Shown piece by piece: positions 25,880 through 33,746 of a stretch of DNA of 52,014 nucleotides. The notes under the pieces were generated by a model. That model saw only the letters and a program-made list of their open reading frames with translations, searched no databases and had not been told where the DNA came from. A program made the position numbers and the translations under genes. Origin of the DNA: an uncultured Gammaproteobacteria bacterium (GTDB taxonomy: Bacteria > Pseudomonadota > Gammaproteobacteria > GCA-001735895); NCBI GenBank assembly GCA_947259305.1, contig CAMYML010000001.1, positions 1-52,014 on the forward strand, given 5' to 3'. Every line of letters starts with the position of its first letter. Positions within the stretch are counted from its first letter, which is position 1.

Positions 25880-28662
25880 TGCGGACCGGTCGTGAGCTGT
25901 CATCGGTCCCGGGATTCTTTCTGCGCGTACTGGCCGCGCTACTGGTTGTCAATCTCGCCTCGGCCGCCGTGTTAATTTTTATCGCCTATACCTTCAGTAG
26001 AGATTCGCTCTCCAGCCAGGCGAGAGAAACGATTACCCAGCAGGTAGCGGTATTTTCCGACTCCTTCGTCGATGTGCATTTAAGCGATATTCTGACGATG
26101 CAAAAGGCGCTCGAGAACAGTCAGAACATGGAAGACTATTTGCAGGCATCCAGTGCCGAACGCCTGATTCTGGGGCGCCGCATCGAACGCGAATTCATTC
26201 AGTTGCAAAAAGATAACCCGGATATTTACGGGCTTTATTACTACGATGAAAATGGTGAAATCAAGCTTGGTGCGAAAAATAAAACCCGCTTGATGATTGG
26301 CCGTGGCCAACCTGCTCCGGCATACGACAGTTTACTGCAGCAGGCAGAACCGCTATTCGATCAACTCGAAGCCACGCCGCTGGTGTTGTCCTCGGGCGGC
26401 ATGGAGTGGTTTATTCCTCCGCGTGATGCGACGATTATCGGCCCCTTCCAGCGCGAGGATGGAGGTTATTCGCTGCTTTCGGGCCTGGCCAAGCTGGACA
26501 AGAATACCGGATTGTTTGGTGGCATGCTGCTGGTGCATTTCAATCTGGACAACTGGCTTAGCGACCTCGGACGCATGCGCATTCAGGATCACTCGCCGGT
26601 ATGGGTATTGGCCGCGGATGGCCAGGTGTTGAAACAGCAGGATGACAATACGTCTCCTGATCATTTATACGATCCAATACCGGATTTACCCAGGCAACGC
26701 ATTACGGGGACGCAGTCGCTCGAGAGCAAAAAGGGACTTATTGTATTCCAGGACATTATGCTGGGAGACCAGGAGAACGCCTTGCGCCTGGTTTTTAGCG
26801 TTCCCTCCAGTTTGCTGGTACAGGGGCTCGATCCAGCGGTCGAGTTTTTTAGCTGGGTGCTGATTGTCTCGGTGATTTTGCTGGTGATTGTTTCGTATCT
26901 GATATCCCGTTTGCTGGTGCGCCCGTTCAACGAGCTTGCGGTCGCGCGCAACAAGCTCGTCACGGCACAACAACTGGCCCGAATCGGGCACTGGGACTGG
27001 GATCGATCCAGCTGCACCATGGGGCTCTCGGAAAACGCGGTTACCATACTCGGGTTGCAGCCGGAGCAGGGTCGTATCGAATTTGCGCAGCTGATGTCGA
27101 TGGTGCATGAGGACGACCGTCAAGCGCTGGCGGATCATGTCGAAAAGGCAATCAGCGATGGGGAATCAGCCAGTTTCGAGTATCGTCTCACGCCGAAGGA
27201 TAGTGACGAGATTTTTATTCACCAGGCGATCGATGTTATTGACAAGGATGGTTCCCGGGTAATCGGTACCGTTCAGGATATTACCGATCGGCGCAATTCC
27301 GAGGTCCGCATTCGCGAGCTGGCATATCATGATTCTGTTACCGGGCTTGCGAACCGCACCCTACTTGACGAAATTGCCGAGCACGCGCTGCAGATCGCCC
27401 GGCTGCGGAACGGCAAAATGGCGGTTGTGTTTCTCGACCTGGATCAATTCAAGCGCGTCAACGATACGCTGGGGCACGATGCAGGCGACGAATTGTTACG
27501 CCAGGTAGCCGACCGCCTTATCGAATGTGTGCGGCCCTCGGACACGGTATCGGCGGTGCCGATGAGCCTGGGTGGCGAGGATATGGTAGCCCGTCTCGGC
27601 GGAGACGAGTTTATTATCCTGCTGCCCAATCTTAACCATCACGATGATGCCATCGTTGTGGTCGAGCGCATCCGGAAATCGCTAAACCAGCCGTTCATGA
27701 TACAGGGTAAGGAACTACTTAGCGGCGGCAGTCTTGGCATCAGTATCTATCCCGAGCACGGGGATACGGTTAAAGACCTGTTACGCTTAGCCGACACCGC
27801 GATGTATTACGCCAAAGCCCAGGGCCGCAACCGCTACGTGCTCTACAATCCAAAAATCGATGCCCATCACCAGAATCGGCTGTCAATCGAAGTCGGGCTG
27901 AGCAGGGCCCTGGCCAACGAAGAGTTTGAACTTTATTACCAGCCCCGCTACAACATCAATGGTAACCAGATAAAGTCATTCGAAGCACTGCTGCGCTGGA
28001 ATGATCCCGACAAGGGAATGATCATGCCGGATGAATTCATTTATATCGCCGAGGAAAACGGATCCATCGTGCAAATCGGTGAATGGGTTTTCGAACAGGC
28101 CTGTCGACAGTTATCCGAATGGCAAAAAGAATTCTCCAGAGAACTGTCTATGTCGGTGAATCTGTCTCCGGTCCAGTTTATGTCCAGAAACCTGGTAGAA
28201 GACATCGCCAAGAAAATAAAAAAATCCGGCATTTCTCCGGGTAACCTCGAACTGGAATTGACCGAAAACGCGCTGTTCAAGGACATCGAATCCGGGGTGC
28301 GAATTTCCAAGCAGCTCAAGGCCCTGGGAATTACCTTGTCGATCGATGATTTTGGCACCGGGTACTCGTCGCTGCAATTGTTGAGCAGGCTGCCGGTCGA
28401 TACCTTAAAGATAGACAAGTCTTTTGTGCAAAACATGTTAGGCGAGGGAGATGACGAAATGATCGTGCAGTCGTTTATTTTACTGGGCCAGAATCTAGGG
28501 CTGAAAGTGGTTGCCGAGGGGGTTGAAGAGCTGGGCCAGTGGTTATCGTTAAAAGAACGTGGTTGCGACGAAGTACAGGGATACTTCTTTGCAAAACCCT
28601 GTAAACAGAAAGACGCCAGGCAACTGTTGATTGATCATTTCAAGATGGAGAAAGCATTATGA
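25879..28662 (+). CDS. Membrane sensor with PAS, GGDEF and EAL domains
   Basis: Predicted 927-residue inner-membrane protein. One helix lies near residues 13-38 and a second near 325-347, bounding a periplasmic sensor region of about 285 residues; a PAS-PAC domain follows (about 360-475), then GGDEF and EAL. GGDEF is intact at 574-578. A possible I-site RPSD is at 552-555, but 18 residues rather than the usual 5 separate it from GGDEF. The EAL motif (FEALLRW) is at 702-704; later DDFGTGYSSL and VVAEGVEE are intact, so both synthesis and hydrolysis of c-di-GMP are possible. Both neighbours are periplasmic binding proteins overlapping this gene by one and four bases. Confidence 0.9.
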   Translation: MRTGRELSSVPGFFLRVLAALLVVNLASAAVLIFIAYTFSRDSLSSQARETITQQVAVFSDSFVDVHLSDILTMQKALENSQNMEDYLQASSAERLILGRRIEREFIQLQKDNPDIYGLYYYDENGEIKLGAKNKTRLMIGRGQPAPAYDSLLQQAEPLFDQLEATPLVLSSGGMEWFIPPRDATIIGPFQREDGGYSLLSGLAKLDKNTGLFGGMLLVHFNLDNWLSDLGRMRIQDHSPVWVLAADGQVLKQQDDNTSPDHLYDPIPDLPRQRITGTQSLESKKGLIVFQDIMLGDQENALRLVFSVPSSLLVQGLDPAVEFFSWVLIVSVILLVIVSYLISRLLVRPFNELAVARNKLVTAQQLARIGHWDWDRSSCTMGLSENAVTILGLQPEQGRIEFAQLMSMVHEDDRQALADHVEKAISDGESASFEYRLTPKDSDEIFIHQAIDVIDKDGSRVIGTVQDITDRRNSEVRIRELAYHDSVTGLANRTLLDEIAEHALQIARLRNGKMAVVFLDLDQFKRVNDTLGHDAGDELLRQVADRLIECVRPSDTVSAVPMSLGGEDMVARLGGDEFIILLPNLNHHDDAIVVVERIRKSLNQPFMIQGKELLSGGSLGISIYPEHGDTVKDLLRLADTAMYYAKAQGRNRYVLYNPKIDAHHQNRLSIEVGLSRALANEEFELYYQPRYNINGNQIKSFEALLRWNDPDKGMIMPDEFIYIAEENGSIVQIGEWVFEQACRQLSEWQKEFSRELSMSVNLSPVQFMSRNLVEDIAKKIKKSGISPGNLELELTENALFKDIESGVRISKQLKALGITLSIDDFGTGYSSLQLLSRLPVDTLKIDKSFVQNMLGEGDDEMIVQSFILLGQNLGLKVVAEGVEELGQWLSLKERGCDEVQGYFFAKPCKQKDARQLLIDHFKMEKAL

Positions 28663-29975
28663 TTCCGCAGCGCAGGAAGTTTCTCGGGGTGGCTACAGCG
28701 ACGATTGCCGGCAGTTTTCTGATCCCAAAATTTGCCCATGCGCAAAAAAAACATCGCCTTACGATACTGCAATGGAACCATTTCGTACCCCAGTTCGACC
28801 GCTGGTTCGACGAGGTTTTTGCCAAACAATGGGGCGATGCCAACGATACCGAGGTCGTTATCGACCGGGTTGGCATGACCAGCTTGAACAGTCGTGCACA
28901 GGCTGAAATCCAGCGCGGCAGAGGGCACGATCTGTTCATGTTTTTACGACCCCCGCCGACCTACGAGGATTATGTTGTCGACCATAGCGACGTGTATCAG
29001 GAATGCGAGCGATATGTCGGCAAGCCTAACCAGATCGCGATCAACAGCACCTACAACCCGGCCACGCGCAAGTATTTCGGATTCTCCGACAGTTACGTGC
29101 CGGATCCGATTAACTATCGCAAGGATCTGTGGGACGACGTCGGCGTATATCCCGACAGCTGGGATAACATACGCAAGGGAGGCGCCGCAATTTTCCAAAA
29201 GCACAAGTCGCCACTAGGTATCGGTCTGGCACCCGAACTGGATTCCAACATGGCGCTGAGATCGCTGATGCACAGCTTCGGTGCCTCGGTGCACGACCGG
29301 GATGGCAGGATCGTACTGGATAGCCCCGAAACAGTTGAAGCGGTCAAGTTCATGAAGACACTCTACCAGGAGGCAATGACCGAAGAAGTGTTCAGCTGGG
29401 ATCCTTCTTCCAACAATCGAATGATGCTGGCGGGCCACGGCTCGCTGACCTTGAATGCAATATCGATAACGCGCACTGGCGAGTCGCAGAAGATACCGAT
29501 TGCCGAGCAGATACATCTGGCACCGGCCGCGCGCGGTCCGGCTGGTCAGATCGGGCTGATGCACCTGATGCATGCCTATGTGATCTGGAAATTTGCCCGC
29601 AATATCGATGGCGCAAAGCAATTTCTGGTCGACTATGTCAAAAATTTCCGCGATGCTTTCCTGGCCAGCGGTTTTTACAATTTACCCTGTTTCCCGGATA
29701 CGGTGCCTGATCTGAAGTCACTGGTCGCGGTTGATAAAAATGCGACGCCGGAGGATAAATACAGTTTTTTGTCGCAGGCTGAGGATTGGACCACGACAAT
29801 TGGCTATCCCGGATTCGCCAATGCCGTAATCGATGAAACCTTCGGTGAGTGGATAATATCGGATATGTTCGCGGCGGCGGCGCGCGATCGAAGCTCCCCG
29901 GAACAGGCGGTTAAAATTGCCACCGGCAAGGTCAACGATATTTACGCCAAGTGGAAGGCTGCCGGCAAAGTCTAG
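28659..29975 (+). CDS. Tat-exported extracellular solute-binding protein (family 1), orphan
   Basis: Predicted 438-residue protein. The N-terminus has QRRKFLG, a twin-arginine signal, with a hydrophobic segment and cleavage likely after AHA near residue 29. The mature part resembles sugar/polyol-type family 1 binding proteins: LTILQWNHFVPQFDRWFDEV, YPDSWDNIRKGGAAIFQ, and a C-terminal VNDIYAKWKAAGKV. No transport genes follow. The ATG overlaps the stop of the GGDEF-EAL gene by four bases, so it is in the same translation unit. It may be a second ligand receptor for the sensor or a scavenging protein using a remote permease; only context supports either. It converges on the aminotransferase gene with a 16-base gap. 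Confidence 0.83.
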   Translation: MIPQRRKFLGVATATIAGSFLIPKFAHAQKKHRLTILQWNHFVPQFDRWFDEVFAKQWGDANDTEVVIDRVGMTSLNSRAQAEIQRGRGHDLFMFLRPPPTYEDYVVDHSDVYQECERYVGKPNQIAINSTYNPATRKYFGFSDSYVPDPINYRKDLWDDVGVYPDSWDNIRKGGAAIFQKHKSPLGIGLAPELDSNMALRSLMHSFGASVHDRDGRIVLDSPETVEAVKFMKTLYQEAMTEEVFSWDPSSNNRMMLAGHGSLTLNAISITRTGESQKIPIAEQIHLAPAARGPAGQIGLMHLMHAYVIWKFARNIDGAKQFLVDYVKNFRDAFLASGFYNLPCFPDTVPDLKSLVAVDKNATPEDKYSFLSQAEDWTTTIGYPGFANAVIDETFGEWIISDMFAAAARDRSSPEQAVKIATGKVNDIYAKWKAAGKV

Positions 29976-29991
29976 CAATAGCCGATTCGTT

Positions 29992-30846
29992 TCAGCGCAG
30001 CGAGGCGCGCGCGTATTCAAGATAGATCTCGCGCAGGTTGCGGCTTAACTTCCCCGGTATACCATCACCGATTTCCTGGCCGTCGATTTCAACCACCGGC
30101 AGCACATAACTCGAGGCGGCGCTGATAAAAGCCTCGTCCGCCTGCAGGGCTTCCTCCAGGGTAAATCTGTTTTCCAGCAGGCGCAGGCCGTGCTTGCCGC
30201 ACAGCGCTACGACCGCGCGACGCGTTACGCCGGGCAGGATATCGTTACTCAACGGGCGCGTCAGTATCAAATCACCCTTGACGATGAAAAAACTGGTGCT
30301 GCCGCATTCCGTGACGTAGCCGTCGGCATCGACCATCAGGGCTTCGTAGGCACCGGCATCGGCGGCCGCTTTTTTCGCCAGCACCTGGGCCAGCAGGTTG
30401 ACCGATTTGATATCGCGCCGCGCCCAGCGGATATCGGCGGTGCTCGCAAGCCGGATGCCGCTTTCGGCAGCCTGATTTTCGCTCGGAGCCTTGGGCTGGG
30501 TAAACATGAAAACGCTAGGCTCGATGCCCTCGGGCCAGACGAAATCGCGCTCGGCAACGCCGCGGGTTACCTGCATGTACACCAGGCCTTCGTCGAGCCG
30601 ATTGAGCTCGACCAGTTTGCGAAAGGCTTCGAGGATCTGCTGCTGGCTGAGCGGCGAAACGATCTCCAGCTTTGCCAGCGAGTTGAAATAGCGCTGCATA
30701 TGATGCTCGAAATCGACCAGCTTGCCGTCGAGAACGCCGGCGACCTCGTAAATCGCGTCGCCGAAATTGACAGCACGGTCGAAGATGGAGATTTTGGCCT
30801 GATCGGCCGGCAGGTAGTCGCCATTTAGAAATACAATACGGCTCAT
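29992..30846 (-). CDS. dat: D-amino acid aminotransferase (class IV)
   Basis: Predicted 284-residue PLP enzyme of fold type IV. FLNGDYLPADQAKISIFDRA and GDAIYEVAGVLDGKL match the N-terminal region of D-alanine transaminases. The PLP lysine is probably Lys147 in RRDIKSVNLLAQVLAK, and TECGSTSFFIV is the phosphate-binding region. It would transfer amino groups between D-amino acids and 2-oxoacids; class IV relatives (branched-chain transaminase, aminodeoxychorismate lyase) are less likely given these motifs. ATG 30846 is preferred because AAAGGTG lies upstream; an open frame reaches 30864. The start is only about 45 bases from the divergent glcD start, so the promoters overlap. Confidence 0.87.
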   Translation of the reverse strand: MSRIVFLNGDYLPADQAKISIFDRAVNFGDAIYEVAGVLDGKLVDFEHHMQRYFNSLAKLEIVSPLSQQQILEAFRKLVELNRLDEGLVYMQVTRGVAERDFVWPEGIEPSVFMFTQPKAPSENQAAESGIRLASTADIRWARRDIKSVNLLAQVLAKKAAADAGAYEALMVDADGYVTECGSTSFFIVKGDLILTRPLSNDILPGVTRRAVVALCGKHGLRLLENRFTLEEALQADEAFISAASSYVLPVVEIDGQEIGDGIPGKLSRNLREIYLEYARASLR

Positions 30847-30893
30847 TCGCTTAACACCTTTCAATAATCGGGCAAAATGCTAGCATACATCGC

Positions 30894-32357
30894 ATGTCAC
30901 AGACTCGTCGCCAACAACTTGCCGCCCGCTTTCGCGAATTCCTGCCCAGCGAAAGCGTGATCGATCAGCCGACTTCGCTAACCGCCTACGAATGCGATGG
31001 CCTGAGCGCCTACCGCGAGCAGCCGCTGCTGGTGCTGTTGCCGGAAAACACCGAGCAGGTGCAGCAAATCATGCGGGTTTGTCATGAGCAGCGCCTGCCG
31101 GTGGTCAGCCGTGGCGCCGGTACCAGCCTGTCGGGTGGGGCCCTGCCGCATGCCGAGGGCGTGGTGCTGAGCCTGGCCAAGATGAATCGTATATTGCAGG
31201 TCGACGAGTTAGCGCGCAGTGCCGTGGTCGAGCCGGGCGTGCGCAACCTGGCGATATCCGAAGCGGTCCAGGCGAAAGGCCTTTATTACGCCCCCGATCC
31301 CTCGTCCCAGATCGCCTGTTCTATCGGCGGCAACGTCGCCGAAAACGCCGGCGGGGTGCACTGCCTGAAATACGGCCTTACCCTGCACAATATACTGGCG
31401 CTCAAGGTCGTCGGCGCCGACGGCGAGCTGTTCGAAATCGATCAACGCGCCTTGCACGGCGATGGCTACGATCTGATGCCGTTGCTGGTGGGTTCCGAAG
31501 GTATGCTCGGCATCGTCGTCGAGGTCACCGTCAAACTGCTGCCGATACCGCTGTGCGCGCGCGTGGTCATGGGCGTATTCGACTCGGTTGAAACGGCCGG
31601 CGCCAGCGTCGCCGCGATTATCGCCGAGGGCATTATTCCCGCCGGTATCGAAATGATGGACAATCCGGCGATTCGCGCCGCCGAGGATTTCGTGCATGCC
31701 AACTACCCGGTCGATGCCGAAGCGATTCTGATTTGCGAACTCGACGGCACCGAGCAGGAAGTGAGCGCGCAGATCGAACGGGTGGAGCAGGTGCTGAAGG
31801 CGGGTGGCGCGGTCGAAACCCGCCTCGCCAAAGACGAAGCCGAGCGCCTCCTGTTCTGGTCCGGGCGCAAGGCCGCGTTTCCCGCGGTCGGCAGGATTTC
31901 GCCCGATTATTACTGCATCGACGGCACCATCCCACGCAAGTCGCTGGCTGCGGTACTCGCCGGGGTGCGCCAGCTCTCGGAGCAATACGGCTTGCGCGTG
32001 GCCAACGTGTTTCATGCGGGCGACGGTAACCTGCACCCGCTGATCCTGTACGACGCCAATAACGAAGGCGAGCTCGAAAAGACCGAGGAACTGGGCAGCA
32101 AGATCCTGCAGCTGTGTATCCAGCATGGCGGCACGATTACCGGCGAGCATGGCGTCGGCGTCGAAAAACTCGGCGAAATGTGTATCCAGTTCAGCGAGCC
32201 CGAACGCAACCAGTTCCACGCAATCCGGGAATGTTTCGATCCGCTGAAAATACTGAACCCGGGCAAAGCGATACCCACCCTGGCGCGCTGCGCCGAACAC
32301 AATGCGATGCACGTGCACGACGGCAAACTGCCGTTCCCTGAACTGGAACGCTTTTAG
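30894..32357 (+). CDS. glcD: Glycolate oxidase subunit GlcD
   Basis: Predicted 487-residue flavoprotein subunit of glycolate dehydrogenase, which oxidises glycolate to glyoxylate at the membrane. FAD-binding text: VVSRGAGTSLSGGALPHAEG and SIGGNVAENAGGVHCLKYGL; the C-terminal domain has FHAGDGNLHPLILYD and GTITGEHGVGVEKL. Length and order with glcE and glcF match the classical operon. The start is ATG 30894, after a very short divergent spacer. A FAD-linked D-lactate dehydrogenase earlier in the window shares this fold but is not a subunit of this complex. Confidence 0.93.
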   Translation: MSQTRRQQLAARFREFLPSESVIDQPTSLTAYECDGLSAYREQPLLVLLPENTEQVQQIMRVCHEQRLPVVSRGAGTSLSGGALPHAEGVVLSLAKMNRILQVDELARSAVVEPGVRNLAISEAVQAKGLYYAPDPSSQIACSIGGNVAENAGGVHCLKYGLTLHNILALKVVGADGELFEIDQRALHGDGYDLMPLLVGSEGMLGIVVEVTVKLLPIPLCARVVMGVFDSVETAGASVAAIIAEGIIPAGIEMMDNPAIRAAEDFVHANYPVDAEAILICELDGTEQEVSAQIERVEQVLKAGGAVETRLAKDEAERLLFWSGRKAAFPAVGRISPDYYCIDGTIPRKSLAAVLAGVRQLSEQYGLRVANVFHAGDGNLHPLILYDANNEGELEKTEELGSKILQLCIQHGGTITGEHGVGVEKLGEMCIQFSEPERNQFHAIRECFDPLKILNPGKAIPTLARCAEHNAMHVHDGKLPFPELERF

Positions 32358-32425
32358 TGATCTGTAAAATGCCAGGCTGGCCGCATCGGGGTAACACGGG
32401 AGCGCGCCGAGGACGGTGCTGAGAT

Positions 32426-33496
32426 ATGCAGACTGAAATTGACGACGTCAGCATCGAGGACGAGCTTCGTACCCAGATCCGGGCAGTCGCCGCCAACGGC
32501 GCCGAAATTGAAATTATCGGCGGCGGCAGCAAACGTTTTTACGGCCAGGCCATCGAGGCCCTGCCGATCGATGTTTCCGCGCATAGCGGCATCATCGACT
32601 ACGATCCGGCGGAACTCGTCATTACGCTGCGCGCCGGCTGCAAGCTGCTTGACGTAGAGGCGTTGCTGGCGCAAAACCGCCAGATGTTCGGCTTCGAGCC
32701 GCCCTGTTTCGGCGTAGATGCAACCATCGGCGGCATGGTTGCTACCGGTCTGGCGGGCCCAAGACGCGCCTATGCAGGCAGCATCCGAGATTTTGTGCTC
32801 GGGGTGAAAATGCTCGACGGGCGCGCTGAAGTGCTGCAGTTCGGCGGGCGCGTGATCAAAAACGTGGCGGGCTTCGACGCTTCGCGCCTGATGGTCGGCG
32901 CGCTTGGCACCCTCGGTATTATTCTCGAGGTTTCGATTCGGGTCATTCCGGTCTATGAAACCGAGTTGACGCTGAGCTACGAGCATGCCAGCGCCGACGA
33001 ACACATCCGCTGGATCAACGGCCTCGGTTCCAAACCTTATCCGATTTCGGCTTCGCAGTGGCAGGCCGGGCGCAGCCAACTGCGGCTCTCGGGTAGCGAG
33101 CAGGGCGTGTCGCAGGCGGCAAAACTGCTTGGCGGCGATTCGATTGAACCCGGCTGGCAGGCCTTGAAAGAGCAGCAGCTGGATTTTTTCGATCCCAAAC
33201 GGCCGCTTAGCCGAATCTCGCTGCCGCCGACGAGCCCCGACCTGTTGCCCGATACAGCGCAATTGATCGAATGGGGCGGCGCGGAACGCTGGTGCTGCGG
33301 TGACATCGACGTCGTCGCCCTGCGCGAACAGGTCGCAAGCGCTGGCGGCGGCCTGTGCGCGTTTCGTGGACACGCCGCCGAGGTGCCGATATTTCACCCG
33401 CTGCCGGCGGCGATGCTGAAACTGCAGCGTAATATCAAATCGAGCTTCGATCCTGCCGGTATCTTCAATCCCGGCAAGATTTATCCCGGGCTGTAG
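32426..33496 (+). CDS. glcE: Glycolate oxidase subunit GlcE
   Basis: Predicted 356-residue FAD-binding subunit. Typical text: IIGGGSKRFYGQ, ELVITLRAGCKLLDVEALLA, FGVDATIGGMVATGLAGPRR, RVIKNVAGFDASRLMVGALG, and a C-terminus SSFDPAGIFNPGKIYPGL. The stop codon TAG (33494-33496) is formed by a TA dinucleotide plus the first base of the inserted miniature element; without the element the stop would be TAA in the same place. The protein therefore appears unaltered. It is part of the glcDEF operon, 68 bases after glcD. Confidence 0.92.
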   Translation: MQTEIDDVSIEDELRTQIRAVAANGAEIEIIGGGSKRFYGQAIEALPIDVSAHSGIIDYDPAELVITLRAGCKLLDVEALLAQNRQMFGFEPPCFGVDATIGGMVATGLAGPRRAYAGSIRDFVLGVKMLDGRAEVLQFGGRVIKNVAGFDASRLMVGALGTLGIILEVSIRVIPVYETELTLSYEHASADEHIRWINGLGSKPYPISASQWQAGRSQLRLSGSEQGVSQAAKLLGGDSIEPGWQALKEQQLDFFDPKRPLSRISLPPTSPDLLPDTAQLIEWGGAERWCCGDIDVVALREQVASAGGGLCAFRGHAAEVPIFHPLPAAMLKLQRNIKSSFDPAGIFNPGKIYPGL

Positions 33497-33515
33497 CCCG
33501 CATATTGCATGAAGG
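33494..33515 (+). repeat. MITE copy 2, left terminal inverted repeat
   Basis: A 22-bp repeat starting TAGCCCGCATATTGC and ending GAAGG, matching the reverse complement of 33722-33743 at 21 of 22 positions. Its first three bases are the glcE stop codon. Confidence 0.82.
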
Positions 33516-33741
33516 CGGTACAAACTATAAGGATACCGGACTAATAAATTGAGAGATGAAAGATATTTTGCCAAAGTTTTCAAAATACAATTTGCACCTG
33601 AACAAAATCAGGAAAAATCTGGCTGCCAATCCTGAACGATCCCCCTTGATGCATAGTTATTACTATGCATCGGCGTGCGATCGTCCAGCCTTGTTTGCCA
33701 GATTTTCCCTGAGTTTCGTTCCCTTCATGCAATATACGGGC
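33496..33741 (+). mobile_element. Foldback MITE, copy 2 (246 bp), inserted between glcE and glcF
   Basis: The element is flanked by TA on both sides (33494-33495 and 33742-33743). It has 22-bp terminal inverted repeats, an AT-rich left segment of about 85 bp, and a foldback of about 57-bp arms (about 33600-33657 and 33662-33721) sharing stretches such as AAAATCTGGC, ACGATC and GATGCATAGT. It is in the same orientation as copy 1. Deleting the element with one TA leaves CTG-TAA-TC-ATG, a two-base glcE-glcF spacer, which strongly suggests insertion into the original TAA stop codon. TA duplication is characteristic of IS630/Tc1-mariner-type elements. It encodes no protein. Confidence 0.82.
33648..33671. 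repeat. Perfect palindrome at the apex of MITE copy 2
   Basis: GATGCATAGT, a TATT loop, then ACTATGCATC: a 10-bp perfect inverted repeat, in the same relative position as the apex palindrome of copy 1. Confidence 0.85.
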
Positions 33742-33743
33742 TA
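33722..33743 (-). repeat. MITE copy 2, right terminal inverted repeat
   Basis: CCTTCATGCAATATACGGGC followed by TA; partner of 33494-33515. The glcF ATG begins three bases after its end, so the repeat also occupies the place where a glcF ribosome binding site should be. Confidence 0.82.
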
Positions 33744-33746
33744 ATC

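Noticed and set aside
31209..32318. 369-codon open frame antisense to glcD
   Set aside because: glcD is unambiguous on the plus strand. The antisense protein has no family pattern.
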